A stretch of 44,324 nucleotides of DNA from Bacteroidota bacterium (GCA_027622975.1 JAQBVN010000018.1:1-44324), one strand, 5' to 3'. Shown: positions 32,662 through 41,684, counted from the first letter of the stretch. A program made the numbers and translations. Notes: a model not told the origin generated them from the sequence alone.

Positions 32662-34269
32662 TCATCCCTGCGCTTCTTGTGCCGTCTTGAATTCGCTGGT
32701 GAAATGGAAGGTGATTTCAGGATAATTCTGAATTTCCATGGTGAGCATGAATTGGGAGGGAGCCAAATAGACTTCAAGGCCATCCTTGTCGCGCACGATG
32801 TCATTGGCTTTGATCCTTCGAAATTCTCCAAGCTTGGCTTCGTTGTCAGATTCGATCCAACAGGCTTTGGAGTAGGGTTTGGCTTGAAACTCGCAGGCCG
32901 CCCCGTATTCGTGTTCCAAACGGTACTGAATGACTTCAAATTGAAGTTCACCCACGGTGCCTACGATTTTGCGATTCCCAGCTTCTCGAATGAACAATTG
33001 CGCCACACCCTCATCAGTCAACTGCTCAATGCCTTTGTCGAGTTGCTTGCTCTTCATGGGATCCTTGTTGACGAGTTCCTTGAAAATCTCGGGAGAAAAA
33101 CTCGGAATGCCCCGGAATTGAAAGGTCTCACCTTCCGTCAAGGTGTCCCCAATTTTGAAATTACCCGTGTCGTACAGGCCGACAACATCTCCTGGCCACG
33201 CTTCTTCCACCACGCTTTTTTCTTGGGCCAAAAAAGTGGCGGGGTTCGCAAATTTCAGCTTCTTCTCCAAGCGCGTGTGCTGGTAGAAGGTATTTCTCTT
33301 GAAGGTTCCTGAGCAAACGCGCAAAAACGCAATGCGATCCCGGTGTTTGGGGTCAATGTTTGCATGGATCTTGAACACAAAACCAGAAAACTTGGGCTCG
33401 TTGGGAGCAACGTCGCGGGTGGAAGTCGGTCGTGGTCGTGGATTGGGCGCGATCTCAACAAACGTGTCGAGCATTTCCTGGACACCGAAATTGTTCACGG
33501 CACTCCCGAAGAAGACAGGTGCCATTCGCCCCTCGAGATAGGGCTGTGGCTCCCAGTCTTCGTAGACACCTTCAATGAGTTCAACATCCTCGCGCAGCTG
33601 GGTGGCATGATTTCCCACGAGATCATCCAAAGCTTGGTCTTCGAGGTCGTCGATGGCAATGACCTCTTTGGCGACCTTGGTCTTGTCTGCTTGGAACAGG
33701 CGCAGGCTCTTTTCATAGAGGTTGTATACGCCTTGAAACGTGTGGCCCTGGGAAATGGGCCAAGAAAGAGGGCGCACTTGGATGTCGAGTTTGGCCTCGA
33801 CCTCATCCAACAAATCCATAGGGTCCCGTCCTTCCAAATCCATCTTGTTGATGAACACAATCACCGGGGTGTTGCGCATGCGGCAAACCTCCATCAGCCG
33901 CTCAGTTTGCGGCTCCACACCTTTGACACAATCAATCACCAAAATCACGCTGTCTACAGCTGTCAGGGTTCTGTAGGTGTCTTCGGCAAAATCCTTGTGA
34001 CCGGGAGTGTCGAGCAAATTGATCAGAAGGTCTTTGTAGTGAAACGCCATGACGGATGTGGCCACAGAGATTCCCCTTTGACGTTCGATTTCCATGAAAT
34101 CCGAGGCCGCAGTTTTGGTGATTTTGTTGTTTTTCACCGCGCCGGCCGTTTGGATGGCACCCCCAAACAGCAGGAACTTCTCCGTCAGGGTGGTTTTGCC
34201 TGCGTCCGGGTGGCTGATGATGGCAAACGTTCGGCGACGTTCAATTTGTTGTTGGATGGTGGCACTCAT
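32662..34269 (-). CDS. prfC: Peptide chain release factor 3
   Basis: 535 residues from the ATG at 34269; an upstream in-frame start would lie inside the glycosyltransferase gene and ahead of the promoter. GTPase motifs are complete: [10 protein letters not shown] (G1, 19-28), DTPGH (87-91) and NKMD (141-144), with RGISVATSV as switch I. The remaining domains II and III show [29 protein letters not shown] broken over the typical RF3 segments and [11 protein letters not shown] near the end. RF3 is a translational GTPase that recycles RF1/RF2 from the ribosome after termination. It overlaps no neighbour but its promoter includes the stop codon of the upstream gene. Confidence 0.97.
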   Translation of the reverse strand: MSATIQQQIERRRTFAIISHPDAGKTTLTEKFLLFGGAIQTAGAVKNNKITKTAASDFMEIERQRGISVATSVMAFHYKDLLINLLDTPGHKDFAEDTYRTLTAVDSVILVIDCVKGVEPQTERLMEVCRMRNTPVIVFINKMDLEGRDPMDLLDEVEAKLDIQVRPLSWPISQGHTFQGVYNLYEKSLRLFQADKTKVAKEVIAIDDLEDQALDDLVGNHATQLREDVELIEGVYEDWEPQPYLEGRMAPVFFGSAVNNFGVQEMLDTFVEIAPNPRPRPTSTRDVAPNEPKFSGFVFKIHANIDPKHRDRIAFLRVCSGTFKRNTFYQHTRLEKKLKFANPATFLAQEKSVVEEAWPGDVVGLYDTGNFKIGDTLTEGETFQFRGIPSFSPEIFKELVNKDPMKSKQLDKGIEQLTDEGVAQLFIREAGNRKIVGTVGELQFEVIQYRLEHEYGAACEFQAKPYSKACWIESDNEAKLGEFRRIKANDIVRDKDGLEVYLAPSQFMLTMEIQNYPEITFHFTSEFKTAQEAQG

Positions 34270-34277
34270 GGAGGGGC

Positions 34278-34305
34278 CAAAATTACGCTGTTCTTCCTTC
34301 TCCAA
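34278..34305 (-). promoter_or_regulatory. Promoter of prfC (TTG and TAATTTTG)
   Basis: On the minus strand, TTG at 34305-34303 and TAATTTTG at 34285-34278 are 17 bases apart; the octamer is a perfect TAnnTTTG. It begins with the TAA stop codon of the glycosyltransferase, and the prfC ATG follows after 8 bases. Confidence 0.6.
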
Positions 34306-35359
34306 CGACGATGTCAAGGACTCGATTCCATGCGGGTATGACGTGATCGGGATGGCATTTCAGGGCCCATTGGTGTGCCCGTTGGACCATGTCTTGGCGG
34401 TCGGCCGCGGGCATTTCCAACACCCTCTTCAGCGCCGACGTCAAGGCTCGGCTGTCGCGAGAAGCAAATGGCAATCCCCGACCTTCGTCGAGGAGTTGGA
34501 TGGTACCACCAGCGCGAGTTCCCACAATGGGAAGGCATCTCGCCATCGCTTCGAGGGTAACGGTCCCGATGGTTTCAGAGGTGCTGGTCATGGCAAAGGC
34601 ATCCAGAATGTCATAGTAGGGCATGGGGTCGGCCGTTTCTGACCTCCAATGAACGCGATGTTCAACCCCATGGGTCGCTGCCCAATGGGCGAGCCGCTGT
34701 TGCTCGTCTTGGCCGTTGTCTACCGTGTTGCTGCCCACGAACAAGGCGTGGACATGGTCGGGAAGTTGGGTCAAGGATTCCAACAACAGAGCCTGTCCTT
34801 TGCCAGGGTCCAACCTGCCAATGGTGCCCACCATCCATGCCTCGGTCGGAAGGCCCAGCTCCTTTCGGCGTTCCGATTGTTGGTCTGAGTTCAGAGGCGG
34901 CTGAAACCATCGGGGATCGAGGGGCAGGGGGATGACGTGACACACTTCGGGTGTCAAAGGCGTGTGATGCAAGGCTTGTTCCTTCAACCAATCGAGACCT
35001 GTCACCCATGCGTGAACCTGCCCAAACCTGCGTTTGTGCCACCACTTGAATTTGGGCGTGGAGATTTGCATGGCTTGTTGCATCACCAAGGGGATTCGGT
35101 GGCGTCGACTGATTGCGGCTGCGACTCGCATGTCCCGTGGGTCACGAATCCACAGCACATCTTGCCCTTGGACGAATTGGGAGAGTTGTTTGGGGCTTTG
35201 AACTGTGGACACTTCGACTCCCCATTCTCCCGCATGGCGATGCAAGGGTGAACCGGCAGGGGCGCCCAATTTCACCCTGTGGTCTGCCTTGAGCATCCAT
35301 TGGGCCATGACTGCCAAGTTTCGTTCCAATCCTCCCCAACCAAATGATGAGGTGAACAT
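34283..35359 (-). CDS. GT4-family glycosyltransferase
   Basis: 358 residues from the ATG at 35359; an in-frame TTG at 35380 would add 7 residues and is not preferred. The N-terminal Rossmann domain starts [19 protein letters not shown], the glycine-rich loop binding the acceptor side in GT-B folds. The C-terminal domain has [19 protein letters not shown] and the donor-binding EX7E motif ([13 protein letters not shown]) followed by [14 protein letters not shown]. Such enzymes transfer a nucleotide-activated sugar with retention, often in lipopolysaccharide or exopolysaccharide synthesis. No other polysaccharide genes adjoin it, so the acceptor is unknown. The stop codon is part of the prfC promoter. 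Confidence 0.9.
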   Translation of the reverse strand: MFTSSFGWGGLERNLAVMAQWMLKADHRVKLGAPAGSPLHRHAGEWGVEVSTVQSPKQLSQFVQGQDVLWIRDPRDMRVAAAISRRHRIPLVMQQAMQISTPKFKWWHKRRFGQVHAWVTGLDWLKEQALHHTPLTPEVCHVIPLPLDPRWFQPPLNSDQQSERRKELGLPTEAWMVGTIGRLDPGKGQALLLESLTQLPDHVHALFVGSNTVDNGQDEQQRLAHWAATHGVEHRVHWRSETADPMPYYDILDAFAMTSTSETIGTVTLEAMARCLPIVGTRAGGTIQLLDEGRGLPFASRDSRALTSALKRVLEMPAADRQDMVQRAHQWALKCHPDHVIPAWNRVLDIVVGEGRTA

Positions 35360-35400
35360 TGCTATATTCTTGGTAGTCAATTTTTTTTGAGTTATTCGTG

Positions 35401-36138
35401 TTAACGACGATCGGGGCGAATGGTCAACTCACTGATCACCCCTTTTCCTTTGCACGCGATGGTCCAGACTATGGCCTGGGCCACAAACTCAGGATCCATC
35501 CCTTCGTCGAACTGAGGTCTGTAGGATGCGCGCAGGGATTCGTTGGTTGTGCGGTCGATGAAGGGGGTATTCACTGCACCGGGGTTGAGGGTCGTCACGG
35601 CAATTTCGTTGCGAAATTCTGTTCTGAGGGATTCGCTGATGGCCAACACGGCGTGTTTTGTGGCGCAATAGACCCCGCTGTTGGGGAAGACCTGGCGGGC
35701 AGCCAAGGATCCGATGTTGATGACCAAACCCTTCGCCTCAAGCAACATGGGCAATGCAGCATGGAGCGTGTTCAGGACCCCGGTGACATTGACATCCACC
35801 ATGGATTTCCATTCCAGAAGCTTGCCCTCAGTGAGGGGGTCAAAGTAGCCAATCCCCGCGTTGGGAATGACCACGTCGATACCTCCCCACTGTTCCGATA
35901 TCCATGTGGCGCAGGCAGTGCACGATTCAGGCAAGGTCACATCACAGGACATGACTTCCACCTGCCCAGCCAGTTCGCGACAGTCGTCGGCAAGGGCGTC
36001 CAAGGCCTCAGTTCTTCGGGCGCTGGCCAACACGCGATGACCGGCCCCGACCAAGGCGATGGTTGACATCCGGCCAATGCCTGACGAGGCTCCGGTGATC
36101 CAAATGCGTTGTGGAGTTGGTTGAGGGACTTTGCTCAT
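35401..36138 (-). CDS. Short-chain dehydrogenase/reductase
   Basis: 245 residues, classical SDR length. The cofactor loop is TGASSGIG at residues 15-22; NAG at 93-95, catalytic S144, Y157 and K161 (YCATK) complete the active site. An arginine pair (ARR, 40-42) after the second strand suggests NADP(H) preference. PGAVNTPF follows the usual PG motif. It oxidises or reduces an alcohol/carbonyl substrate in the cytosol; the substrate cannot be inferred. It is monocistronic or precedes the glycosyltransferase (41-base gap) and has a good promoter just ahead of the ATG. Divergent from the FISUMP gene. Confidence 0.9.
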   Translation of the reverse strand: MSKVPQPTPQRIWITGASSGIGRMSTIALVGAGHRVLASARRTEALDALADDCRELAGQVEVMSCDVTLPESCTACATWISEQWGGIDVVIPNAGIGYFDPLTEGKLLEWKSMVDVNVTGVLNTLHAALPMLLEAKGLVINIGSLAARQVFPNSGVYCATKHAVLAISESLRTEFRNEIAVTTLNPGAVNTPFIDRTTNESLRASYRPQFDEGMDPEFVAQAIVWTIACKGKGVISELTIRPDRR

Positions 36139-36142
36139 GCAG

Positions 36143-36170
36143 CAAACTTACGTCCTCCCAAGGACGGCAA
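36143..36170 (-). promoter_or_regulatory. Promoter of the SDR gene (TTG and TAAGTTTG)
   Basis: On the minus strand TTG at 36170-36168 and TAAGTTTG at 36150-36143 are 17 bases apart; the octamer is a perfect TAnnTTTG. The ATG follows after 4 bases, predicting a leaderless or nearly leaderless mRNA. Confidence 0.65.
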
Positions 36171-36226
36171 CACCATGATGAGCATGAAGCAATTTCTATG
36201 ACAATCCGCGTCGAACGCGAGGGATT

Positions 36227-36982
36227 ATGTCGCACACTTATATCAAAAAAGTGATGATACGGATCTCAATTTTCTTGATGGGTGCACTTGTGTCTACTGG
36301 TGGCGTGCTGGGCCAATGTGTGATGACCACCGGCCTTCAAAATGCGAATGCGTCTCACCCAGACAATTACTGTTCTGATCCAACCCACCAAGGGTACACC
36401 TACAACACTGTGAGTATTGGTGGCCAATGTTGGTTTGCAGAAAACCTTCGAGTGGACTAGTTTAACAACGGCGACGCCATTCCTGAACGAATAAGCAATG
36501 GCGATTTTTATGGAGCCGAAGCGCCTGCGCGTTACACGCCAGGAGGAGATTTTTTGTCCACGCGGGGCAGGCTCTACAATTGGTATGTGGTCGATGATGC
36601 ACGCGGAGTTTGCCCCACGGGGTGGCACGTGCCGTCAGATGAGGAATGGATGGAACTCGAAGGTTCCTTGGGCATGTCTGTGTCTGACCAAAACGGCTGG
36701 GGGAACCGTGGGACTGGCATTGCGGACAAGATGAAGTCGAGCGCTTCGGATGTTCCGTCATGGAATGGAAACAACAGTTCAGGATTTTCCGGATTGACCA
36801 CAGGATGGAGAACCCCGTGGAATGGAAACTATGCATCGGAGTCCAGCTACGGGTACTATTGGAGTTCCACCTACTACGTGGATGGTGCCATGTATCGACG
36901 TCTTTCCGATGGGCTGAACAAGGTTCATCGCGAAAACGATTCGGAGCGCGCAGGGATGACCATTCGTTGCGTCAAGGACTGA
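36227..36982 (+). pseudogene. FISUMP-domain secreted protein, interrupted by an in-frame TAG
   Basis: 252 codons in a single frame with one amber stop at 36458-36460 (codon 78). The first part has a signal peptide (MIRISIFLMGALVSTGGVLGQ; the ATG at 36254 may be the true start) and enters the Fibrobacter succinogenes major paralogous (FISUMP) domain at YNTVSIGGQCWFAENLRVD. Right after the TAG the domain continues without a gap: FNNGDAIPE, RGRLYNWYVVDDARGVCPTGWHVPSDEEW, a Gly/Ser/Trp-rich middle, and ending VHRENDSERAGMTIRCVKD. No frame shift or other stop is present, so the change is a single codon. It may be a fresh pseudogene, a sequencing error, or a read-through codon. FISUMP proteins are exported; function unknown. 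Confidence 0.85.
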
Positions 36983-37006
36983 TTCCCTTGAACACTTCAC
37001 CCTCAC

Positions 37007-37053
37007 AAACCGTGGCCAAAAGGCTTTCGCGGTTTCTCGTTTAGTGAGAAACC
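37007..37053. terminator. Overlapping hairpins between convergent gene ends
   Basis: AAACCG (37007-37012) can pair with CGGTTT (37030-37035) with an inner GCC/GGC stem, and GGTTTCTC (37031-37038) can pair with GAGAAACC (37046-37053) around the stop codon of the serine hydrolase. The two structures share a stem arm and are mutually exclusive. No long T-run follows, so termination is only suggested by position between convergent genes. Confidence 0.35.
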
Positions 37054-38567
37054 ATCACTTCAGCGACCACGCCCTGAGGCGTGGTGAGGAGGTATCTGCC
37101 AGATGGTAAGGAGGGAATCCAAGGAGTGGGTTCATGCACGTTGCGTCCAGTCAGGTCAACCCATCCTGCCCCACATGAGGCCAAATAATCGGGAAGAGGT
37201 TGGCCCGGATGGCCATGGAAGACCATGGGCCGCGAAGGACCCTCGAGAGGAGTGGCTTCAGCGGTCGTGCACGCAGTGGCTGCCCATTGCGCGACAAGTT
37301 GGTGGAGGTCATTTTCCACGGTGTACCATCCGTCAGATCCCAGGGTTGTGCCGTTCTCCAACCCGTTGATGAGGTAGCTGAAGTGAAATCGACATCCTTC
37401 GTCTGTGGCGACGTGGTAGGCCCCTGAAATCAAACCATACGCTTCTCCGGGATGGCCCCACATGGCCCCAGGTGATTCCGAAAATGGCAAGGATTCGGCA
37501 GGCCACTCGTCAAGGTGAAGGCCGCACGACCACATGTCAAACAAGCCACCGTAATTGCTGCCATTGCTGCCATTGAATGACCATTGGGCTTCACGGAATT
37601 GTTCCACAACTGGGGCGGGAAACAGGGTAGACGTTGTGGAGCCATTGCCCAGAAGGGTCCATTGTTTTGCGAGGGTGATGAGGTCGGCAGCGCTGGCGCG
37701 GAGTCCGCCTTGGGGCGCAAATCTTGCGCCATTGGTCCCCGGAATGTAGCCATCCAAGTTGGGAGCGGGGGGAGTTTGACCCTCGTATTGGTCAGCCTGA
37801 GGTGTCCATCCTCCAATGTTGCGGTACAGCACCGCGACTTGGTTGATGTCGTCTAAATCGAGCACGTTGAAGCTTGCATTGACATTGAGAGGTGTGAATG
37901 TTTGGTCTTTCATCCAAAGGTCAAACCGATCGCCAGTCACGGCTTCCATCACCGTGGCGAGAAGGCCGAAGTTGATGTTGGCGTAGACAAAGTAACTTCC
38001 GGGACTCTGAGCGCCCCACATGTCGGATGTGTACATGGTTTGTCCCTCGGACAAGAGGTCGTCCACGGAAGGTAGGGCAGCGCCATTGGGACTGTTGTAG
38101 GTCGCTTGCAGCCAAGCATTGTAGCCCGAACCATCTCGCAAACCGCTGGTATGACTCAAGAGCATGCGAGGGGTGATGGGGATGTTGGGGTGGTTGGGGT
38201 GAATGATCGGGTGGTCGAGGTTCAGGAGGTCATTGATGTCGTCGTCCAACCCAATCATGCCCTGAGACCAAAGGGTGAAGAAACCGGTTGCGGTGACTGC
38301 CTTGCTGATGGATGCCACGCGAAAAACGGTGGAAGGTTCCATGGGAAGTTGCCTTTCCCAGTCTCGCCACCCGCCGACGTAGGTTTGGGTTGCCCCGTCC
38401 TCCAAGGCCACGGCCACGGAATATCCCATGAGGCCATGCGTTTGGCCCCAAGCCTCGAAGGAATTCTCTTGGGCGACCGCACGAAGCCCGGCAAAAGCCA
38501 TCGCAGCGGCGCAAAGCATGCCCACGGTTCGCCCTGACGAGCGTTCCATGAACATCGGGCGTTTCAT
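37041..38567 (-). CDS. Serine hydrolase, beta-lactamase/DD-peptidase class C type, with T9SS-like tail
   Basis: 508 residues from the ATG at 38567; starts at 38585 and 38549 are equally placed in an 18-bp repeat and cannot be excluded. A signal peptide ends near GLRAVAQ. The penicillin-binding fold has nucleophile S86 in SISK (S86-K89), YAN at 195-197 and a GHPGE segment in place of the KTG/HTG box. The last ~45 residues (GWVDLTGRNV ... LPSGRYLLTTPQGVV) look like a T9SS type A C-terminal domain, so it is probably exported by T9SS. Family S12 members act as esterases, D-peptidases or beta-lactamases; the substrate is unknown. It lies behind the T9SS plug gene with a minisatellite between. Confidence 0.83.
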   Translation of the reverse strand: MKRPMFMERSSGRTVGMLCAAAMAFAGLRAVAQENSFEAWGQTHGLMGYSVAVALEDGATQTYVGGWRDWERQLPMEPSTVFRVASISKAVTATGFFTLWSQGMIGLDDDINDLLNLDHPIIHPNHPNIPITPRMLLSHTSGLRDGSGYNAWLQATYNSPNGAALPSVDDLLSEGQTMYTSDMWGAQSPGSYFVYANINFGLLATVMEAVTGDRFDLWMKDQTFTPLNVNASFNVLDLDDINQVAVLYRNIGGWTPQADQYEGQTPPAPNLDGYIPGTNGARFAPQGGLRASAADLITLAKQWTLLGNGSTTSTLFPAPVVEQFREAQWSFNGSNGSNYGGLFDMWSCGLHLDEWPAESLPFSESPGAMWGHPGEAYGLISGAYHVATDEGCRFHFSYLINGLENGTTLGSDGWYTVENDLHQLVAQWAATACTTAEATPLEGPSRPMVFHGHPGQPLPDYLASCGAGWVDLTGRNVHEPTPWIPSLPSGRYLLTTPQGVVAEVMVSH

Positions 38568-38594
38568 GAACGTCCAGCGTTTCATGAACGAAGC
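38541..38594. repeat. Three 18-bp tandem repeats carrying alternative start codons
   Basis: Units start at 38541, 38559 and 38577 with the shared core GCGTTTCATGAACG (first unit has C for one T). Each contains CAT, an ATG on the minus strand, in the serine hydrolase frame, giving starts at 38585, 38567 and 38549 and the peptide pattern MKRxxF repeated. Confidence 0.85.
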
Positions 38595-38655
38595 AAGGCG
38601 AGGGGATGCGAGTGTCAGGGCTTCCATGGGTTCTGGGTTCAAGTTACTAGTTTCT

Positions 38656-38812
38656 GGTGTTGAGGTTGTCAGGGGTTGTCAGGGGTTGTCGGGGGTGTCG
38701 AGGTTGTCGAGGGTGTCGAGGTTGTCCGGGGGGTGTCGAGGTTGTCGAGGTTGTCGAGGTTGTCGAGGGTGTCGAGGTTGTCGAGGTTGTCCGGGGTGTC
38801 GAGGTTGTCAAG
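38656..38812. repeat. 9-bp minisatellite (GTTGTCGAG type) between plug and serine hydrolase
   Basis: About 17 consecutive 9-base units, mainly GTTGTCGAG and GGTGTCGAG with GTTGTCCGG and GTTGTCAGG variants, and a 2-base slip near the middle. All six frames are nearly open across it, but none is a plausible gene. The last unit contains the stop codon of the plug gene (38808-38810), so the array starts exactly where coding ends. The other end is about 70 bases before the first start of the serine hydrolase, leaving that gene's promoter within or beside the array. Confidence 0.9.
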
Positions 38813-40133
38813 GATTGCTCTCCCATTGCGCGAAACCGATGACTCGGTCGTGGTTGTCCCAATGATACACGAAGAGAGAATACAGGTTGTTGGTTTGAAA
38901 GTGACTTCCCTCCAAATCGGCCAATGCACCGGCTTGGTCATCTCTGTTGTCCCATTCGCGGACGACGTAGTGATAGTTGTAGTAGCCTTGTTTCATGAGG
39001 TGATCGTGCACGTAGGTGCCCGACTGAGAATCCCAAGCCATTTTGAATGCAGGGTTGCATTGCTGTTGCGAGAATTCCCCCACCAGATACACATCGCGTT
39101 GTACGAGTTGATGCTTGGCGTCGAGTCGCCAATGGACCCAAACATGGTCGCTTCCTGTGAATGGATCGAGCCTGTCGTTGTGAATGACCATGCCGCCATG
39201 GATGTCCTGTCCACCTCCGTAGTAGTCAAACGTCCTTCGGTCATCAGTCTCGAGAAAGAAATGCCACGCGTCGGGATGCTCCTCCAGGCGTTCCACACCG
39301 CGTGCCGAATAGTCGAGCCCTTTGAGATCCACAAACCGATACGTGTTGCCCCCTTCAAACACATAGCCTGATCGAGTGTAGTCGATCTCTGCGCCCTTGA
39401 CAAAGCGCGGAGGCAGCCCAGACAAAGCCAAGTCCCACCGACGGTTGGGCACCACTGTGACGCACAATCGGTCGTAGGGATCCAACAGAGGATGCACCGT
39501 TTCATGGAGGGTGAAGTGAACCTCTTGGTGGGTGCGGCGGATGGCAATGTCTTGAGGCTCGCCAGTGGTCGCATCGATTGTACATCGGTCTTCATAGACT
39601 ACGAAGCGACGGGTCAATGCGGGAATTGTTTCATTGTTTGGGTCAAACACCTCCAACAGATAATTCCCACTGAGCGTCCAGCGCATGTCTTCATTGGGCA
39701 AGGCCAAGACGTGATGGGTGAAATCTGTTTTGGTCCCAAAACTGGCCTCCACATCGTCCACAGGCGTTGAGTAAAACCCTTGGACATACTCATTGGGATG
39801 AAGGTCGGAGGGCAGCCAATGACGATCGCAATGTGTGATGCGAACCTCCCAAGGCGTATTGACCGCAGAGAGATCGTCAAACCGCAACACGAGCTGAGGT
39901 TGTCCGTCGCTCTCGAGAGGAATGAATGGAGGTGCCACCGGTTGTCCCACCGGGTGGAACACCACGCCAGAGAGGTCTGGATGATCCAAGGGGAGCCGCG
40001 GGAAGCAGCTCACGGATTGGGCAAAGGATGCGTTGGTCAAACCCGTCAGGACCATCATGGTTCCCCACACCAAGGAGGCGATTGCAGTGGGGGCGCGATG
40101 GAATGAGGACGGAAGGGAACACCCTGTGCACAT
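38808..40133 (-). CDS. T9SS plug-like outer-membrane protein (DUF5103)
   Basis: 441 residues from the ATG at 40133, chosen for its signal peptide (TAIASLVWGTMMVLTGLTNASFAQ). A further ATG at 40181, 4 bases after a -7-like element, would add 16 residues. The mature part matches DUF5103: VLRFDDLSAVNTPWEVRITHCDRHW, YVQGFYSTPVDDVEASFGTKTDFTHH, LSGNYLLEVFDPNNE, then a second beta-rich half with VDLKGLDYSARGVERL and NPAFKMAWDSQSGTYVHDHLMKQG in pieces. DUF5103 proteins include the Plug that closes the SprA translocon of the type IX system from the periplasm. A neighbouring serine hydrolase has a T9SS-like tail. The family call is good; the exact plug role is inferred. Confidence 0.85.
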   Translation of the reverse strand: MCTGCSLPSSFHRAPTAIASLVWGTMMVLTGLTNASFAQSVSCFPRLPLDHPDLSGVVFHPVGQPVAPPFIPLESDGQPQLVLRFDDLSAVNTPWEVRITHCDRHWLPSDLHPNEYVQGFYSTPVDDVEASFGTKTDFTHHVLALPNEDMRWTLSGNYLLEVFDPNNETIPALTRRFVVYEDRCTIDATTGEPQDIAIRRTHQEVHFTLHETVHPLLDPYDRLCVTVVPNRRWDLALSGLPPRFVKGAEIDYTRSGYVFEGGNTYRFVDLKGLDYSARGVERLEEHPDAWHFFLETDDRRTFDYYGGGQDIHGGMVIHNDRLDPFTGSDHVWVHWRLDAKHQLVQRDVYLVGEFSQQQCNPAFKMAWDSQSGTYVHDHLMKQGYYNYHYVVREWDNRDDQAGALADLEGSHFQTNNLYSLFVYHWDNHDRVIGFAQWESNP

Positions 40134-40185
40134 CCTCACCGATGCATGGGATGGAACTGCTTGAAATGCTGTGCATGCCATGCCC

Positions 40186-40193
40186 CAAAGTTC
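40186..40193 (-). promoter_or_regulatory. Candidate -7 promoter element, T9SS plug gene
   Basis: GAACTTTG on the minus strand, one mismatch from TAnnTTTG, followed by GGGC and an ATG (40181), the same arrangement as pepD. If real, the mRNA starts near 40181 and the ATG there or at 40133 is used. Confidence 0.35.
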
Positions 40194-40276
40194 GAAGGAA
40201 ATCCTTTCACCACACCTCCTTGCGACCGTGGACAAATCCCATGACGATTTGCGGTGTTCATTTGAATTGTGGGGGC

Positions 40277-40284
40277 TACCTTTG
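40277..40284 (+). promoter_or_regulatory. -7 promoter element, nqr operon
   Basis: TACCTTTG, a perfect TAnnTTTG, 20 bases before the nqrA ATG, giving a leader of about 15 bases. No TTG at the usual -33 distance. Divergent from the plug gene in a 171-base intergenic region. Confidence 0.6.
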
Positions 40285-40304
40285 CGCCCCGAAAACCGTT
40301 GGAC

Positions 40305-41651
40305 ATGTCCAAGACTTTGCGAATCAAAAAGGGGGTCGACATCCGATTGACCGGCGAGCCGGCCCTGACCTGTGGCGAAGCGCCACGCCCCAAGGTGGTT
40401 GCGGTGCAGCCGACCGACTTTCCCGGAGTGACGCCCAAGTTGGCAGTCAAGGAGGGAGCTCAAGTGCAGGCCGGTGAGGCGCTGTTCTACGACAAAACCT
40501 GCACTTCGGTGATGTTCGCAAGCCCGGTTTCGGGCACGGTGAAGGAGGTCATTCGCGGAGCGAAACGTCGCATCCTCGCCGTGGTGGTCGACGCCGACGG
40601 AAGCGACAACGCCAAGGACTTCGGCGCCTGGAACGGCGGCGACCGCGACGCGTTGGTGGCCCACTTGGCCGCTGGCGGGGCGTTCGCCACGATGCGCCAG
40701 CGCCCCTTCGATGTGTTGGCCAACCCCGCCGACACGCCGCGCGCCATTTACGTGAGCGGGTTTGATTCGGCACCCCTCGCCGCCGACACCGGCGTGGTCG
40801 TGGAAGGCCGCATGGACGACTTGCAGCGCGGCATCGACGCCCTTGGCATGTTGGCTGGGCCAGGCGGCGTTCACGTCGGCACCCGAGCCGGAGACAACAC
40901 GTTGGCCGGGCTCAACGGCTGCACGACGACCGCGTTCAACGGACCGCACCCCGCCGGAAACGTCGGCGTGCAAATCCACCACACCGCTCCGATCAACAAA
41001 GGGGAGGTGATTTGGACGATGGGCCTGCAAGACGTCATCAACCTCGGCTCGTTCCTCCGCACCGGCCGCTACTCCGCGGAACGCGTGGTGGCGCTCGGCG
41101 GTTCCGAGATGAACGACCCTCGCCACATTCGCACCGTTGCCGGAGCGAAGCTGAGCGACCTCGGCGTCCAGGCAAACGCCGGCGCGCGTGTGATCAGCGG
41201 AAGCGTGCTGACGGGGACGAGCGCAGGAGCGGAAGGCTACCTCGGAGCGTTTGCCACGCAAGTCGTCGCGTTGCCAGAGGGCCACGACCCCAAGTTCTTG
41301 TTGACGGAAGGCTGGCTCAGCCCAGGTCTCAACAAGTTCTCCATGAGCCGTGCGTACCCCACGTGGCTCATGCCCAAGAGCAAGCAATACACGTTGGACA
41401 CCAACCAAAACGGCGAAGACCGCGCCTTCGTGGTCAGCGGCCAGTACGAAGCGGTGTTCCCGTTTGACATCTTCCCCGTGCACCTCGTCAAGAGCATCAT
41501 GGTGAACGACATCGACGCCATGGAGAAACTCGGCATCTACGAGGTGGCTCCCGAGGATTTCGCCCTGTGCGAATTCGTGTGCACGTCGAAAATCCCCGTG
41601 CAATCCATCGTTCGCGACGGTTTGGACGCCCTCAAAGTCGAACTCGGCTAA
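40305..41651 (+). CDS. nqrA: Na+-translocating NADH:quinone reductase subunit A
   Basis: 448 residues from the ATG at 40305, the normal size. Characteristic N-terminus LRIKKGVDIRLTGEPA, then a biotinyl/lipoyl-like segment VKEGAQVQAGEALFYDK with SPVSGTVKEVIRGAKRRIL. NqrA is the cytoplasmic subunit of the six-subunit pump that couples NADH oxidation to Na+ export and contributes to quinone reduction. It is first in the operon, with a perfect -7 element ahead and a 33-base gap to nqrB with no Shine-Dalgarno sequence. Codons end predominantly in C or G, much more than in the middle of the window, as expected for a highly expressed respiratory gene. Confidence 0.97.
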   Translation: MSKTLRIKKGVDIRLTGEPALTCGEAPRPKVVAVQPTDFPGVTPKLAVKEGAQVQAGEALFYDKTCTSVMFASPVSGTVKEVIRGAKRRILAVVVDADGSDNAKDFGAWNGGDRDALVAHLAAGGAFATMRQRPFDVLANPADTPRAIYVSGFDSAPLAADTGVVVEGRMDDLQRGIDALGMLAGPGGVHVGTRAGDNTLAGLNGCTTTAFNGPHPAGNVGVQIHHTAPINKGEVIWTMGLQDVINLGSFLRTGRYSAERVVALGGSEMNDPRHIRTVAGAKLSDLGVQANAGARVISGSVLTGTSAGAEGYLGAFATQVVALPEGHDPKFLLTEGWLSPGLNKFSMSRAYPTWLMPKSKQYTLDTNQNGEDRAFVVSGQYEAVFPFDIFPVHLVKSIMVNDIDAMEKLGIYEVAPEDFALCEFVCTSKIPVQSIVRDGLDALKVELG

Positions 41652-41684
41652 CCCTCCGACACCTCGCAAGAAGAACAGAGCAAG

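Noticed and set aside
38656-38812. CRISPR array
   Set aside because: Units are contiguous 9-mers without unique spacers, and no cas genes are nearby; it is a minisatellite.
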